A stretch of DNA of 64,000 bases from Pseudomonas fluorescens (GCF_902497995.1 NZ_CABVII010000032.1:1-64000); one strand, 5' to 3'. Shown: positions 53,338 to 62,442, counted from the stretch's first letter. Made by a program: numbers and translations. The notes: generated by a model not told the origin, from the sequence alone.

Positions 53338-53450
53338 AGCTTCGCGAGCAAGCCCGCTCCCACATTGAATCTCCATTGGACACGAAATTGTCAACGACTT
53401 AGATCAAATGTGGGAGCGGGCTTGCTCCGGGCGGCGTTCCGACGAAGGCG
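53338..53450. repeat. REP doublet with interrupted right unit
   Basis: Left unit is class A; right unit reads GGGAGCGGGCTTGCTC then GGGCGGCGTTCCGA before CGAAGGCG, matching the interruption at 8575-8600. Confidence 0.75.
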
Positions 53451-53471
53451 TCCTGACCGGCACCGAAAATC

Positions 53472-54335
53472 TCAATGCTGGGTCACAATCTCCTCCAGAT
53501 GATCCATGACCGTGTCCGGCTTCAGCACCAGCACATCGCTCTCCACCGCATCCAGCACTACTTCCGCCGTATTCCCGATCAATGCCCCGGACAACCCGGA
53601 CCGTGCCACGGTGCCGATCACCGTCACCGACGCACCCAGCGTGTGCACCATATACGGAATCAACACATCCGCCGGGCCTTCCGCGATATGCAGGTGCTCG
53701 TCATCGATGTCGAACTCGGCCTGAAAGACCTTGCACTGCTCGCGATAGCGGGCCTCGATGGTTTCGCTGAGTTGCAACGTCGGGTCGGCCGCCGACAGCA
53801 TGGGCGACGGATGGGCACTGACCACATGCAAATGGGCTCTGGCCAGGCTGGCGATGTCATAACCGTGATCGACGATGCTGGCGTGCAAGGTGCGGTGTTC
53901 GCCATCGGTATTGCCGACGTCGATCGCCGCCAGAATGACCCCGCCAGTCCAGGGTTTCGAGGTTTTGACCAACAGTACCGGGCTTGGACAGGAGCGCAGC
54001 AGTTTCCAGTCTGCCGGGGTCAGCAAGGCCTTTTTCAACGGGCTGTCGGGGTAATGCTGTTTGATCACCAGCCCGCAGCCTTCCGCCTGCTGCACGTCGA
54101 CGATGGTTTCATGCAGGCTTTCATTCCAGGCCTGCTCGGTGGTGACGCTGAAACCGTCCTCCAACAGGGCGGCCTTGAGTACGCCCAGCATGGCGCTGTG
54201 GTCATGCTTGCGGTCACAGACCAACAGGTGCAGATGGGCCTGGGTCACACCGGCAATCAATTTGGCCCGTTTGAGCGCCAGGCTTTCCGAGTGTTCGGGT
54301 TCGAGGACCACCAGGATGCTGCGAATGGCTTGCAT
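53472..54335 (-). CDS. Universal stress protein, tandem Usp domains
   Basis: 287 residues: two Usp folds (about 3-140 and 145-285). The second carries GTVARSGLSGALIGNTAEVVLD with the G-2x-G-9x-G-type ATP-binding pattern; the first is degenerate. Likely an UspE-type stress protein, cytoplasmic. Divergent from miaE, 158 bp apart. Confidence 0.86.
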   Translation of the reverse strand: MQAIRSILVVLEPEHSESLALKRAKLIAGVTQAHLHLLVCDRKHDHSAMLGVLKAALLEDGFSVTTEQAWNESLHETIVDVQQAEGCGLVIKQHYPDSPLKKALLTPADWKLLRSCPSPVLLVKTSKPWTGGVILAAIDVGNTDGEHRTLHASIVDHGYDIASLARAHLHVVSAHPSPMLSAADPTLQLSETIEARYREQCKVFQAEFDIDDEHLHIAEGPADVLIPYMVHTLGASVTVIGTVARSGLSGALIGNTAEVVLDAVESDVLVLKPDTVMDHLEEIVTQH

Positions 54336-54493
54336 GATCGGGATCTCCAGGAAGGTAAAGATACGCGTTGGACAACTATAGTTGCTGGCCGGGCATTCGG
54401 GACTTGATGCATATCAACGGTCGCGGCTGGTGGTCTGGCGGCAGGCCGGTATAATCGGCGCCCTTCGTTTTGAACCTCTTATCCGTGAGCCCC

Positions 54494-55108
54494 ATGATCC
54501 TTCCCGACATTCACCAGTTTCTCGGCTGCCGAACCCCCGACGGCTGGGTCCAGGCCGCGCTGGCCGACCAGGAAACCCTGCTGATCGATCACAAGAACTG
54601 CGAATTCAAGGCCGCCAGCACGGCACTGAGCCTGATTGCCAAATATCACTCCCATGTCGATCTGATCAACCTGATGTCGCGCCTGGCCCGGGAAGAGCTG
54701 GTGCACCACGAACAGGTCATGCGGCTGATGAAAAAGCGCAAGATCGAACTGCGTCAGCTGTCTGCCGGGCGTTATGCCTCGGGTCTGCGCAAAGTGGTGC
54801 GCAACCATGAGCCGGTCAAACTGGTGGACACCCTGGTGGTCGGTGCGTTTATCGAGGCCCGCAGCTGCGAGCGTTTCGAAGCACTGGTGCCGCATCTGGA
54901 TGAAGAGCTGGGCAAGTTCTACTTCGGCCTGCTGAAAAGCGAGGCGCGGCATTTTCAGGGTTACCTGAAACTGGCCTACCAGTACGGGGACGCCAAGGAC
55001 ATTGCCCAGGTGATCGACAAGGTCCGTGCCGCCGAGCAGGCGTTGATCGAGTCGCCGGATGTGGAGTTCCGGTTCCACAGTGGTGTGCCAACGCCTGCAG
55101 TCAACTGA
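54494..55108 (+). CDS. miaE: tRNA-(ms2io6A)-hydroxylase MiaE
   Basis: 204 residues (a GTG at 54485 would add three). Ferritin-like diiron protein: FKAASTALSLIAKYHSHVDL, REELVHHEQVMRLMKKR, EARSCERFEALVPHLDEELGKFYFGLLKSEARHF carry the Glu and His ligands. Hydroxylates the isopentenyl group of ms2i6A37 in tRNA. Ends ahead of a GC-rich hairpin (55125-55153). Confidence 0.9.
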   Translation: MILPDIHQFLGCRTPDGWVQAALADQETLLIDHKNCEFKAASTALSLIAKYHSHVDLINLMSRLAREELVHHEQVMRLMKKRKIELRQLSAGRYASGLRKVVRNHEPVKLVDTLVVGAFIEARSCERFEALVPHLDEELGKFYFGLLKSEARHFQGYLKLAYQYGDAKDIAQVIDKVRAAEQALIESPDVEFRFHSGVPTPAVN

Positions 55109-55124
55109 TTGACATTGAAATCAA

Positions 55125-55153
55125 CCCCGCCAGCCGCGGTCAGGCTGGCGGGG
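55125..55153 (+). terminator. GC-rich hairpin after miaE
   Basis: CCCCGCCAGCC / GGCTGGCGGGG, 11-bp perfect stem with a 7-nt loop, 16 bp after the miaE stop. No T run. Confidence 0.55.
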
Positions 55154-55200
55154 TCGATCATCAAGAATGGCTCAAGAGCAATGTGCACACTGTGAGCCAT

Positions 55201-56706
55201 TCAAGGCAAAGCCAGCAGGTCAGAGCGAACATCTGAGGCGCGGTCGCTTAGATCGTTGTTTCTACTGCACAGCGTCAAGGGAAGTTTCTCGGCTTCAAAA
55301 GTAATAGGTTCAAAGGTTCTAGCATAGTCTTCGATCGGTATTTTATTACAGTCTGTCTCGTTGGTCGGGCCTGTGTAATAAAGCGTGCCAAAATACTGTG
55401 GTACTGAATAACGCCATTTAACCTGATAATTCCAGTCGGCGCTCAATGTGATAGTCGGCTCCGGCATTCGCACCGGCGTTCTCTCGATAAGTTGTGCAGG
55501 GGTGACCCAGGCGCTTTTCATCAACTCGATACTGGGTCTGTGATCCGCAGACTCGACACCTATGATGCAGAGAAAGTACATGCCCGGCTCTCTGCTTATA
55601 GGTGCATTGATAACAGCGTCAGACGCCTCAATGGGAGCGCTGTAGTCATGGGGAGACGAACAGTGCGTGACGTCACGTGTGGTTTTGAATCGGTAGTAGG
55701 GTGTGCTCAGGGAGAATGTTGCCTGTAAAACCGGATCCGGACTGTCTTCATCCTGGGGCATCGCCACGTATTGCGTAGGCCACGTCGTGTCGGTCACCTG
55801 GAACGTACGGTGAAGGGTACAGGCGTTTGAGGCACCGGTGAAAACGCCATCGCTGAAGCAGCTGGATAAATAATCCACTGGATGACTGTAGTGCGTATCG
55901 GAGGACCACTGGGGCTGCCCGTTTTTCACTTCGCATGGGGCATCGTCAAAACATTGCTGGTCAATCGTCGCGCCATGGGTACTCGTTGCCATCACACTGA
56001 GGATATGCCCGCTTTGTCGGTCCAATACGGGGCTTCCCGAAGAGCCGGATCGTATTTCCCGGCAACGATTTTTCAAGGTGTCGAGATATGAGCGGTCGCC
56101 TTCAACCAGGGCAGCGCCCGTGGGTTCCTGGGAGCAGGCCGCCAACCGCAGCCCTGACTCCGGGAGCTCGTTGGGCACGCCGACAATCAGCACATCGGCC
56201 GACACCTTTGGCCATGCCGATGCCAGCTGGAGTGGAGTCACTCCATCTTCGAGCACTGTGGCTAGAGCAGCATCCAACGCGATGATCGCAAGATCGGTAT
56301 GCTGATAATCCTTCCAGACCGTTTTGTCGATTTTGTAGTTTTTGTAAGCGTGCGGCGTATCGTTGAAGTAATTGAACTTCACGGTTTGTTCAAACGGCTC
56401 GGCGGCCTGGAGTTCACTGGCGTTGAATGCACAATGTGCAGCGGTGAGCAAGTAAGCCGGACCGACCGCATTATTGTCTTTGTCCCGTGTATCCAGCAGG
56501 CTTGCGGTGCAGGCGGGGGCATCATCCCGGAATATCTTGCCAATGCCATTCCAGTGACTGTAGTTGTTGTTTTGATTTTTTAGCAATATCGAATTGGACT
56601 CGTTGGCCAGTCCTTCGCCGAGATCGGCGGCAGCAATGCATGTCGATAAAAATAGTGTTCCAACCAATGGGCATAATGTTTTAAAATGTGTGTTGTTCAT
56701 AACCAT
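55201..56706 (-). CDS. Secreted trypsin-like serine protease
   Basis: 501 residues: signal peptide ending STCIAAA near 27, then a chymotrypsin-fold domain to about 260 with the full triad: His in YLLTAAHCAFN, Asp in QHTDLAIIALD and Ser in IRSGSSGSPVLDRQSG. The C-terminal 240 residues have paired cysteines but no domain I recognise. Noticeably lower GC and different codon use from its neighbours suggest transfer. No secretion-system gene is adjacent; it may be released through type II secretion. Confidence 0.82.
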   Translation of the reverse strand: MVMNNTHFKTLCPLVGTLFLSTCIAAADLGEGLANESNSILLKNQNNNYSHWNGIGKIFRDDAPACTASLLDTRDKDNNAVGPAYLLTAAHCAFNASELQAAEPFEQTVKFNYFNDTPHAYKNYKIDKTVWKDYQHTDLAIIALDAALATVLEDGVTPLQLASAWPKVSADVLIVGVPNELPESGLRLAACSQEPTGAALVEGDRSYLDTLKNRCREIRSGSSGSPVLDRQSGHILSVMATSTHGATIDQQCFDDAPCEVKNGQPQWSSDTHYSHPVDYLSSCFSDGVFTGASNACTLHRTFQVTDTTWPTQYVAMPQDEDSPDPVLQATFSLSTPYYRFKTTRDVTHCSSPHDYSAPIEASDAVINAPISREPGMYFLCIIGVESADHRPSIELMKSAWVTPAQLIERTPVRMPEPTITLSADWNYQVKWRYSVPQYFGTLYYTGPTNETDCNKIPIEDYARTFEPITFEAEKLPLTLCSRNNDLSDRASDVRSDLLALP

Positions 56707-56928
56707 TCCTTGGTTAATTTCCGATGTTGACGCTAGAGGGTGACTTCATAGCTAAAACGCGGGTGTGCGCAAACCAGACAGTAAGAGCTTCGACTTTACG
56801 CGGCAAGGTTCAAAATCAAGCGAAGGGGGATGAATGATTTCGGTCCTTTACAGAACTGGAGCAGTATTGCGCCTGGCAACGACGCCACTGTGCGTTCATC
56901 GCTGCTGCTGTAGTCAGGCGCGCCCGCT

Positions 56929-57417
56929 TCAGCGGCTCAAACCCAGGCGTTCATGCCATTCGGCGATCGACTCTTCGGGATAGCCATCGAACTGCTTATC
57001 GCCAGGACGCACGTCGACTTCCACCCACGGCGCCCTGGAATCGAGCAACAAGTGCGTGTGTTCCAGCGGCACCGGCAGCGGGGTGTCGATGGCTGACGCG
57101 AACGGGTGGATCAACGCCGGCCACTCGGGGCTGAACAACCACAGGCCGGAGCCGCAAAGCGAGCAGAAATGCCGCTCGGCGGTACTGCGGTGGGCGCGCG
57201 TGGCGCCTTCTTCCTTGAGTCGCGCGTGGTAAATCGCAATATGTTTGCGGCCACGCACTTTCAGGCTGGCGGCATCACCCGCAATATTGATCGAATAACC
57301 GCCCCCGCCCTGAGTCTTGCGGCAGATCGAGCAGTAGCAACGCTGGTACGGGTAGGGGTGGGCACTGGTCAAACTGAATGACACCTCGCCGCAATGACAG
57401 GAACCTTCGAGTTGCAT
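56929..57417 (-). CDS. GFA-family zinc-binding protein
   Basis: 162 residues with the GFA (formaldehyde-activating enzyme-like) cysteine pattern: GSCHCGEVSF at 6-15, CYCSICRKTQGG near 29-36 and HFCSLCGSGLWLF near 86. These bind two zincs and, in Gfa, glutathione. The exact reaction is unknown for most family members. It sits between the protease gene and a LysR gene on the same strand as both. Confidence 0.84.
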   Translation of the reverse strand: MQLEGSCHCGEVSFSLTSAHPYPYQRCYCSICRKTQGGGGYSINIAGDAASLKVRGRKHIAIYHARLKEEGATRAHRSTAERHFCSLCGSGLWLFSPEWPALIHPFASAIDTPLPVPLEHTHLLLDSRAPWVEVDVRPGDKQFDGYPEESIAEWHERLGLSR

Positions 57418-57455
57418 GAGAACCTCCGACGATATGAGTGCGCGTTGGTTTCAAT

Positions 57456-58322
57456 TCATTTTTGGTTCGTTGATAGTACTTTGCCCAAAACGCTCATCAT
57501 GTTGGGCCTGTCAGTCTGAACATGGCTGATCAGCGCAATCTCTCGGTCATACCGGTCGATGCCTACCCAATCCACAGCGCACTTATGGCCCCAATGTTCA
57601 AAGCCAGACCAATACGGCACAAGGCTCACGCCAAGACCTTCGGTTACGAGCATGGCAATTGTCTCCAGTGCGTCCAGATCCACCAGTGGCGTCGGCATCA
57701 AGCCATTGTCCGCCAAGTAATGCTCAGCATGGCGTCCGCCCCACGAATCTGGGTCGTATCGGATGTAGGGATGGGTTTTCAGTTGAGCAAGGATACTGTC
57801 CGAGGACTTTTCCTTCGATAGAAAAACCAGAGGTTCCTTTCGAAGTGACACCAAATGCAAAGCTTTGGGCAATTCAAATGGGGGAACTACCAATATGGCA
57901 GCGTCCACTTCGCCTGAAAGAAGTGCTTGATACAACGAACGCGATGTTCCCGGCACAATGACTGGCTTGAGACCCGGCGCTAATTCGGTCAGGGCCCGCA
58001 ATGCTCCGGGTAGCAAACCGGTCAGAACGGTCGAAATAGCGCCTATTCTCAATTGTCCCGTAAGCCCCCCAGCGTCGGCGTCTCCCGCCAGTAACGCAAT
58101 CTCGCGAACGATACGTTTAGCTCTGGGCAATAGGCCAAGACAGGCTTGACTCGGCTTGGCTGCGTGCCCGACGCGAGACAGCAGTTCAAAGCCGAGTTGC
58201 CGCTCGAGCGCGAGAATTCGCTGACTGACCGCTGCTGCCGTCAACCCTTCCACGCGCGCAGCATGTGCTATCGAACCGCATTCCACGACAGTGATGAGGC
58301 TTTTCAGATAACGGGTATCCAT
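57456..58322 (-). CDS. LysR-family transcriptional regulator
   Basis: 288 residues: HTH near 15-60 (SIAHAARVEGLTAAAVSQRILALERQLGFELLSR) and a LysR substrate domain from about 90. Divergent from a VOC protein gene 109 bp away, which with the amidase gene behind it is the likely regulated unit. Shorter HTH-end than typical but complete. Inducer unknown. Confidence 0.86.
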   Translation of the reverse strand: MDTRYLKSLITVVECGSIAHAARVEGLTAAAVSQRILALERQLGFELLSRVGHAAKPSQACLGLLPRAKRIVREIALLAGDADAGGLTGQLRIGAISTVLTGLLPGALRALTELAPGLKPVIVPGTSRSLYQALLSGEVDAAILVVPPFELPKALHLVSLRKEPLVFLSKEKSSDSILAQLKTHPYIRYDPDSWGGRHAEHYLADNGLMPTPLVDLDALETIAMLVTEGLGVSLVPYWSGFEHWGHKCAVDWVGIDRYDREIALISHVQTDRPNMMSVLGKVLSTNQK

Positions 58323-58340
58323 AAGAAATACTTTTGATGG

Positions 58341-58371
58341 TAGTAAAAACTACATGCTATCTCTTTGCATG
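58341..58371. promoter_or_regulatory. Divergent LysR/VOC promoter dyads
   Basis: TAGTAAAAACTA (58341-58352) abuts CATGC-N9-GCATG (58353-58371), which has the spacing of a LysR box. Lies centrally in the 109-bp divergent gap. Confidence 0.5.
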
Positions 58372-58431
58372 GAAACGGCACAAGATTCCTCCGGTTCAGT
58401 CGTTTCCCCCGGTGATTTTTAGGAGCCACCT

Positions 58432-58845
58432 ATGCAGTCGATTTTTCATTGTGCTATTCACGTCCGCGATTTGGAGCTTTCCCGCCGGTTCTACTGCGAT
58501 TTACTGGGTTGTGAGGAAGGTCGTAGCACTGATACATGGCTGGACGTCAATTTTTTCGGGCATCAGTTATCGTTGCACTTGGGCGAACCCTTCCCAGTGA
58601 GTAATACAGGACAGGTGGGCGATCACAGGGTGCCGATGCCCCATTTTGGTGTGATATTGAAGATGGCGGACTGGATTGCCTTAAAAGATCGTCTGATCAA
58701 AGGCGAAGTGAAATTTGTCCTCTCTCCTGACATTCGTTTTCCAGGAGCGCCTGGTGAGCAAGCAACCCTGTTCTTTCTAGATCCTGCCGGGAACCCTGTC
58801 GAAATAAAAGGTTTCGCTGATTTGCAATCGGTTTACGCGACTTGA
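58432..58845 (+). CDS. VOC family metalloprotein
   Basis: 137 residues with the vicinal oxygen chelate fold: first beta-alpha-beta2 unit IFHCAIHVRDLELSRRFYCDLLGC near 5-30, second unit PMPHFGVILKMADWIALKDRL near 68-88 and LFFLDPAGNPVEIKGF near 118, carrying a metal-binding His/Glu. Probably a lyase or ring-cleaving or isomerase enzyme acting with the amidase 68 bp downstream. Substrate not inferable. Confidence 0.82.
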   Translation: MQSIFHCAIHVRDLELSRRFYCDLLGCEEGRSTDTWLDVNFFGHQLSLHLGEPFPVSNTGQVGDHRVPMPHFGVILKMADWIALKDRLIKGEVKFVLSPDIRFPGAPGEQATLFFLDPAGNPVEIKGFADLQSVYAT

Positions 58846-58913
58846 AGTTGTCCAGGGCGGTGTAATTCCAGTCAATGTCCTTCAAAAAGTGACTAACGCC
58901 AAAAAGGAGCGAT

Positions 58914-60200
58914 ATGCACAATTTCACTCATGCTGATGCCACTGCCATTTCGGAATGGGTTCGTTCGGATGTCGTGAGCGCAGAGACGGTAGCCGAACAC
59001 TTTCTTGAATGTGTTGAGTCGCGGGAGCCGAGTATAAAAGCTTTTGTTTCGTTCGAGCCGGACTGGGTGCGCTCTCAAGCTGGCCAATTAACGAAGCGTA
59101 AAGCGAAAGGTCTCCTGGCAGGTGTTCCAGTGGGTATCAAAGACAACTATGACACCGTGGATCATCCCACCCGTTTTTACTCTCCGATCTATGATGACAA
59201 CTGTCCATCGCGCGATGCCCATGTCGTCTCACTTCTGCGCCAGGCCGGAGCAATCATTATGGGCAAGACCCATACCACCGAATTCGCTTACATGCATACC
59301 GGCCCTACCCGCAACCCACACGATCTTGACAGAACCCCTGGAAGCTCCAGTACCGGATCGGCAGCAGGGATGGCGGCTGGTTTTTTCCCGATCGCCTTGG
59401 GGACGCAGACGGCCGGATCATTGATTAAACCCGCATCCTACTGCGGACTTTATGCTTTCAAGCCTTCGTATGGGTTGGTTCCTCTCGAGGGGGTCAAACC
59501 ATTAGCGCCGAGCTTCGATACGGTGGGCTGGTATGGCCGCTCCGTTCGTGACCTGGAGCTGATGGCTCAAGTCTTGATTCCCGGTTTTCCGATGGTCACT
59601 CATGAACGCCATGTACGGTCGTTCGGCTTTTGTCGTACGGCCCGCTGGGATCAGGTAGACGAGGACGTGGCCAAATCACTGGAGGCCGCTGTAAAAGATC
59701 TGCAATCGGCAGGGCATCAAGTGAGCGAGGTGCTGCTGCCTGAGGAATTTGCCGCTGTATTTGATGACCATCTGCTGATAAACGATTGCGAGGGAGCTCG
59801 ATCATTCTCCAAAGAACTGCAAATGCAACCGGACAAACTGAGCGAAGAGCTGTTAGCCATGTTCGAGCGCGCCAGTCTGACGACCTGGGAGCAAGAGTCG
59901 GCGGCACAGAAGCGTTTAGCGAAGTTAGCCATTGTTTTGGAAGAAATATTCCAGCCATTTGACGCCGTCCTGGGTGCGAGCTGTGGCATCGTCGCCCCGT
60001 TGGGCCTTGGAGCGACCGGACCTTCCGATTTCAGCAAGTTCTGGATGGCATTTGGATTGCCTCAAATCAATATCCCTCTGGTCAGGAACACAGGGACGCT
60101 TCCAGTAGGGCTTCAAATGATCGGAGGCTTTAGAAGCGACAGCAATCTGTTGCAAGCGGCGGAGCAGGTTGATGCGGTGCTCAGGGGGGCCGACGCCTGA
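58914..60200 (+). CDS. Amidase signature family enzyme
   Basis: 428 residues. Amidase triad Lys in GVPVGIKDNYDT near 80, cis-Ser and nucleophile Ser region in TPGSSSTGSAAGMAAGFFPIALGTQTAGSLIKPA near 145-175. AS enzymes cleave small amides, including indoleacetamide or carbamoyl compounds. Forms a probable operon with the VOC gene under the LysR regulator. Lower GC than the pqq region. Substrate unknown. Confidence 0.87.
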   Translation: MHNFTHADATAISEWVRSDVVSAETVAEHFLECVESREPSIKAFVSFEPDWVRSQAGQLTKRKAKGLLAGVPVGIKDNYDTVDHPTRFYSPIYDDNCPSRDAHVVSLLRQAGAIIMGKTHTTEFAYMHTGPTRNPHDLDRTPGSSSTGSAAGMAAGFFPIALGTQTAGSLIKPASYCGLYAFKPSYGLVPLEGVKPLAPSFDTVGWYGRSVRDLELMAQVLIPGFPMVTHERHVRSFGFCRTARWDQVDEDVAKSLEAAVKDLQSAGHQVSEVLLPEEFAAVFDDHLLINDCEGARSFSKELQMQPDKLSEELLAMFERASLTTWEQESAAQKRLAKLAIVLEEIFQPFDAVLGASCGIVAPLGLGATGPSDFSKFWMAFGLPQINIPLVRNTGTLPVGLQMIGGFRSDSNLLQAAEQVDAVLRGADA

Positions 60201-60218
60201 AGCCGTGTGTTGAATGTG

Positions 60219-60332
60219 CTGACGCCTTCACTGCGGTGCGGCGATCCGACAAGCCCGCTCCCACAAGGATCTTTGTGTACCTGACATCTATGATCGCCGC
60301 ATAACCTGTGGGAGCGAGCCTGCTCGCGATGA
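60219..60332. repeat. REP doublet with GGCGATCCGAC variant unit
   Basis: Left unit contains GTGCGGCGATCCGACAAGCC; right unit is GGGAGCGAGCCTGCTCGCG. Follows the amidase stop and precedes the convergent alkA-like gene. Confidence 0.7.
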
Positions 60333-60345
60333 ACGATAATGCGGT

Positions 60346-60963
60346 CTACCGTCCAGGCACTCGCCACAAATACCAGGAGGCCACCGTCCGAAACGGACTC
60401 CAGGCCAGCCCGATCTCGGTCATCTGCTTGCGACTCGGCTGCACCTCCAGCCCCTTGAGCCGCCGATAACCCTCCCGCACGCCAAAGTCATCGGCTGGCA
60501 AAATATCCGGCCGCTCCAGGCTGTAAATCAGCAGCATCTCCACCGTCCAGCGGCCCACCCCGCGCAGGGTGATCAAGCGCTCGATCAACGCCTCATCCTC
60601 CATGGCCGGCGCCGTGGCGTAATCCGGCACCACGCCATCCAAAGCCGCTTGAGCAATACCTTGAATGGTCGCGATCTTGCTGGTGGAAAACCCGCAACTG
60701 CGCATCTGCTCAAACGCTGTTGCGATAATCTGTTCGGGCCTGGGGAATGTTGCCGAAGGAAATAGTGCCAGCAACCGACCGACAATCGCGTCCCCGGCCT
60801 TTGCATGCAATTGCTGATAAGCAATCGCCCGCACCAGCGATTCATAAGGATCGCGAGCCGCATGGGGCTGATGCAGGCAGGGGCCGATGGCGGCGATGTG
60901 GCGGCGCCAGTCGTCGTCGATGGATGCCAGAAACTCGGTGGCGGGCAGGTATGGATCGGGCAT
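60346..60963 (-). CDS. DNA-3-methyladenine glycosylase, AlkA type
   Basis: 205 residues from ATG 60963 (AAGGA 13 bp upstream); a start at 60996 just after the ada stop is possible and would add 11 residues. HhH-GPD motif LITLRGVGRWTVEMLLIYSLERPDILPADDFGVREGYRRL, with the catalytic Asp in ADDFG. Removes alkylated purines from DNA. Same strand and adjacent to ada, which in this family activates alkylation-repair genes. Confidence 0.87.
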   Translation of the reverse strand: MPDPYLPATEFLASIDDDWRRHIAAIGPCLHQPHAARDPYESLVRAIAYQQLHAKAGDAIVGRLLALFPSATFPRPEQIIATAFEQMRSCGFSTSKIATIQGIAQAALDGVVPDYATAPAMEDEALIERLITLRGVGRWTVEMLLIYSLERPDILPADDFGVREGYRRLKGLEVQPSRKQMTEIGLAWSPFRTVASWYLWRVPGR

Positions 60964-61008
60964 GGAAGTCAGCTTGTCCTTCCTGATGAGGTTCATCAAC
61001 GGCGTGGA

Positions 61009-62091
61009 TCAGAACGCCAGTTGTTCGGTGAGCTGCACCGCGGCTTGTTCCAGCCTGAGCAGAAACGCCTTGCGCGGTTGTCCTCCACCATAGCCGGTCA
61101 GCGAGCCGTCCGCACCGATCACCCGGTGGCAGGGCAAGACAATCGAGAGGCGGTTGTGTCCGTTGGCCAGGCCCACGGCACGGCTGGCGCCAGGTTTGCC
61201 CAGTTTCGCGGCGATGGTGCCGTAGGTGCTGGTCTGGCCGTAAGGTATTTTCGCCAGCTCGGCCCATACCTGGCGGGCGAATTCGCTGCCCGGCAGGTGC
61301 AATGGCACGTTGAACCCGGTCAATTTGCCGGCGAAATACTGCGCCAGTTCCTCTTCGATCTGGCGCAAATGGCCGTTGTGCCCGGGCGCCACGGCATAGC
61401 CGTAGCGGTGCTGCAATTCTTCGACTTCCCGGGTGAGTGCCGGCCGGTCAAGAAATTCCAGCAACACCAGCCCGCGGCGTTCGGCCATGGCGATCATCGG
61501 CCCCAGGGGTGTGGTCAGGCGAGTGAACAGCAACGGTTCACTGTTGATGGCACGGCCGGGAGTGATGTGAAAGGATTTTTGAAACGCATCGCGGAATCCG
61601 CTGAGGGATTCGTAGCCCGAATCGAACGCTGCGTGGTCAATGGAGTCGCCCTGCTTGATGCCACCCAACGCCATGCCGAGGCGGCGGGTGCGCAGCCAGG
61701 CGTGGAAGGTCATGCCGAAATGCTGCTTGAACCAGCGCCGCAGTTTCAGCGGCTCGATGCCTTCGGCCAGCAACTGCGCATCGCTCCAGCGCAGGTCGGG
61801 ATCGGCGTCCACCGCCGCGAGCAGTTTTTGCACCCAGTCCGGCGCGATCGCCGCCGCGTCCAGCGGCTTGCAGCGCAGGCAGGCGCGGTAGCCCGCCGAC
61901 AGGCACTCATCGGCCTGGGCGAAGAACTCGACATTCTCCGGCTTCGGCTTGCGCGCCGTGCAACCGGGACGACAGAAGATGCCGGTGGTTTTCACCGCAG
62001 TAAAGAATACCCCCTCGTAGGCGGTGTCTCGTTCGAGCATGGCGCGAACCATCTCGGCGTGGGGCGGAAGTGCTGCGTTGTGTAGGTTCAT
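61009..62091 (-). CDS. ada: Ada: alkylation-response regulator and methyltransferase
   Basis: 360 residues from ATG 62091 (MNLHNAALPPHAEM); the frame runs 129 bp further without conservation. N-terminal zinc domain with four cysteines (GIFCRPGC near 38 and ACLRCK near 73), AraC-type HTH (about 95-180) and C-terminal O6-alkylguanine transferase with acceptor VLPCHRVIGADGSLTGYGGG near 320. Complete bifunctional protein. Followed by the AlkA-type glycosylase gene with a gap of 12-45 bp, forming an adaptive-response operon. Confidence 0.92.
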   Translation of the reverse strand: MNLHNAALPPHAEMVRAMLERDTAYEGVFFTAVKTTGIFCRPGCTARKPKPENVEFFAQADECLSAGYRACLRCKPLDAAAIAPDWVQKLLAAVDADPDLRWSDAQLLAEGIEPLKLRRWFKQHFGMTFHAWLRTRRLGMALGGIKQGDSIDHAAFDSGYESLSGFRDAFQKSFHITPGRAINSEPLLFTRLTTPLGPMIAMAERRGLVLLEFLDRPALTREVEELQHRYGYAVAPGHNGHLRQIEEELAQYFAGKLTGFNVPLHLPGSEFARQVWAELAKIPYGQTSTYGTIAAKLGKPGASRAVGLANGHNRLSIVLPCHRVIGADGSLTGYGGGQPRKAFLLRLEQAAVQLTEQLAF

Positions 62092-62258
62092 GGGCTGAGC
62101 ATAAGGCGCGTCACCCGACGCCTCCACCGGAAAATCGACAGAGAATTGCGGCCAGGCGCCGCGGCCAGGTGATTGAACAGGGCTTCGCTCAATACACTGC
62201 GGCAGCTGTTGGCGGTGCACATGAAGAGGATTGTGGTTTGAGCGGGGCGTGTGTTCAT
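62092..62258 (-). pseudogene. arsC: Truncated arsC-type phosphatase/arsenate reductase
   Basis: Frame from ATG 62258 reads TTILFMCTANSCRSVLSEAL and FNHLAAAPG, the N-terminus of the low-molecular-weight phosphatase / ArsC family with the C-x5-R-S active loop intact. After about 36 residues the match ends (NSLSIFRWRRRVTRL) and a stop at 62088 follows, close to the ada start. About 75 percent of the gene is missing. An AT-rich, symmetrical ars-like promoter lies upstream at 62268-62303, so a promoter may remain without a product. No arsR, arsB or arsH nearby. Confidence 0.75.
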
Positions 62259-62267
62259 TGGCGCGAC

Positions 62268-62303
62268 TCTAATATATGGATATCCGAATGTACGTATATT
62301 AAT
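62268..62303. promoter_or_regulatory. ArsR-like operator upstream of the arsC stub
   Basis: AT-rich dyad region reading AATATATGGATATC and then GTACGTATATTAATGC on the plus strand, partly self-complementary (ATATAC / GTATAT). Such sequences are typical of ars promoters. Confidence 0.4.
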
Positions 62304-62340
62304 GCAAATTGCCAATGCCTATCCATCAGAACACCCCCAG

Positions 62341-62442
62341 ATCAACTGTGGGAGCGGGCTTGCTCGCGAAAGCGGTATGTTATTCAACAGAAATGTTGAA
62401 TGTGTCGCCCCCTTCGCGAGCAAGCCCGCTCCCACAGTTGAT
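62341..62442. repeat. REP doublet, class A
   Basis: Inverted class A units with ATCAACTGTG / CACAGTTGAT flanks between the arsC stub promoter and the lysE-type gene. Confidence 0.85.
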
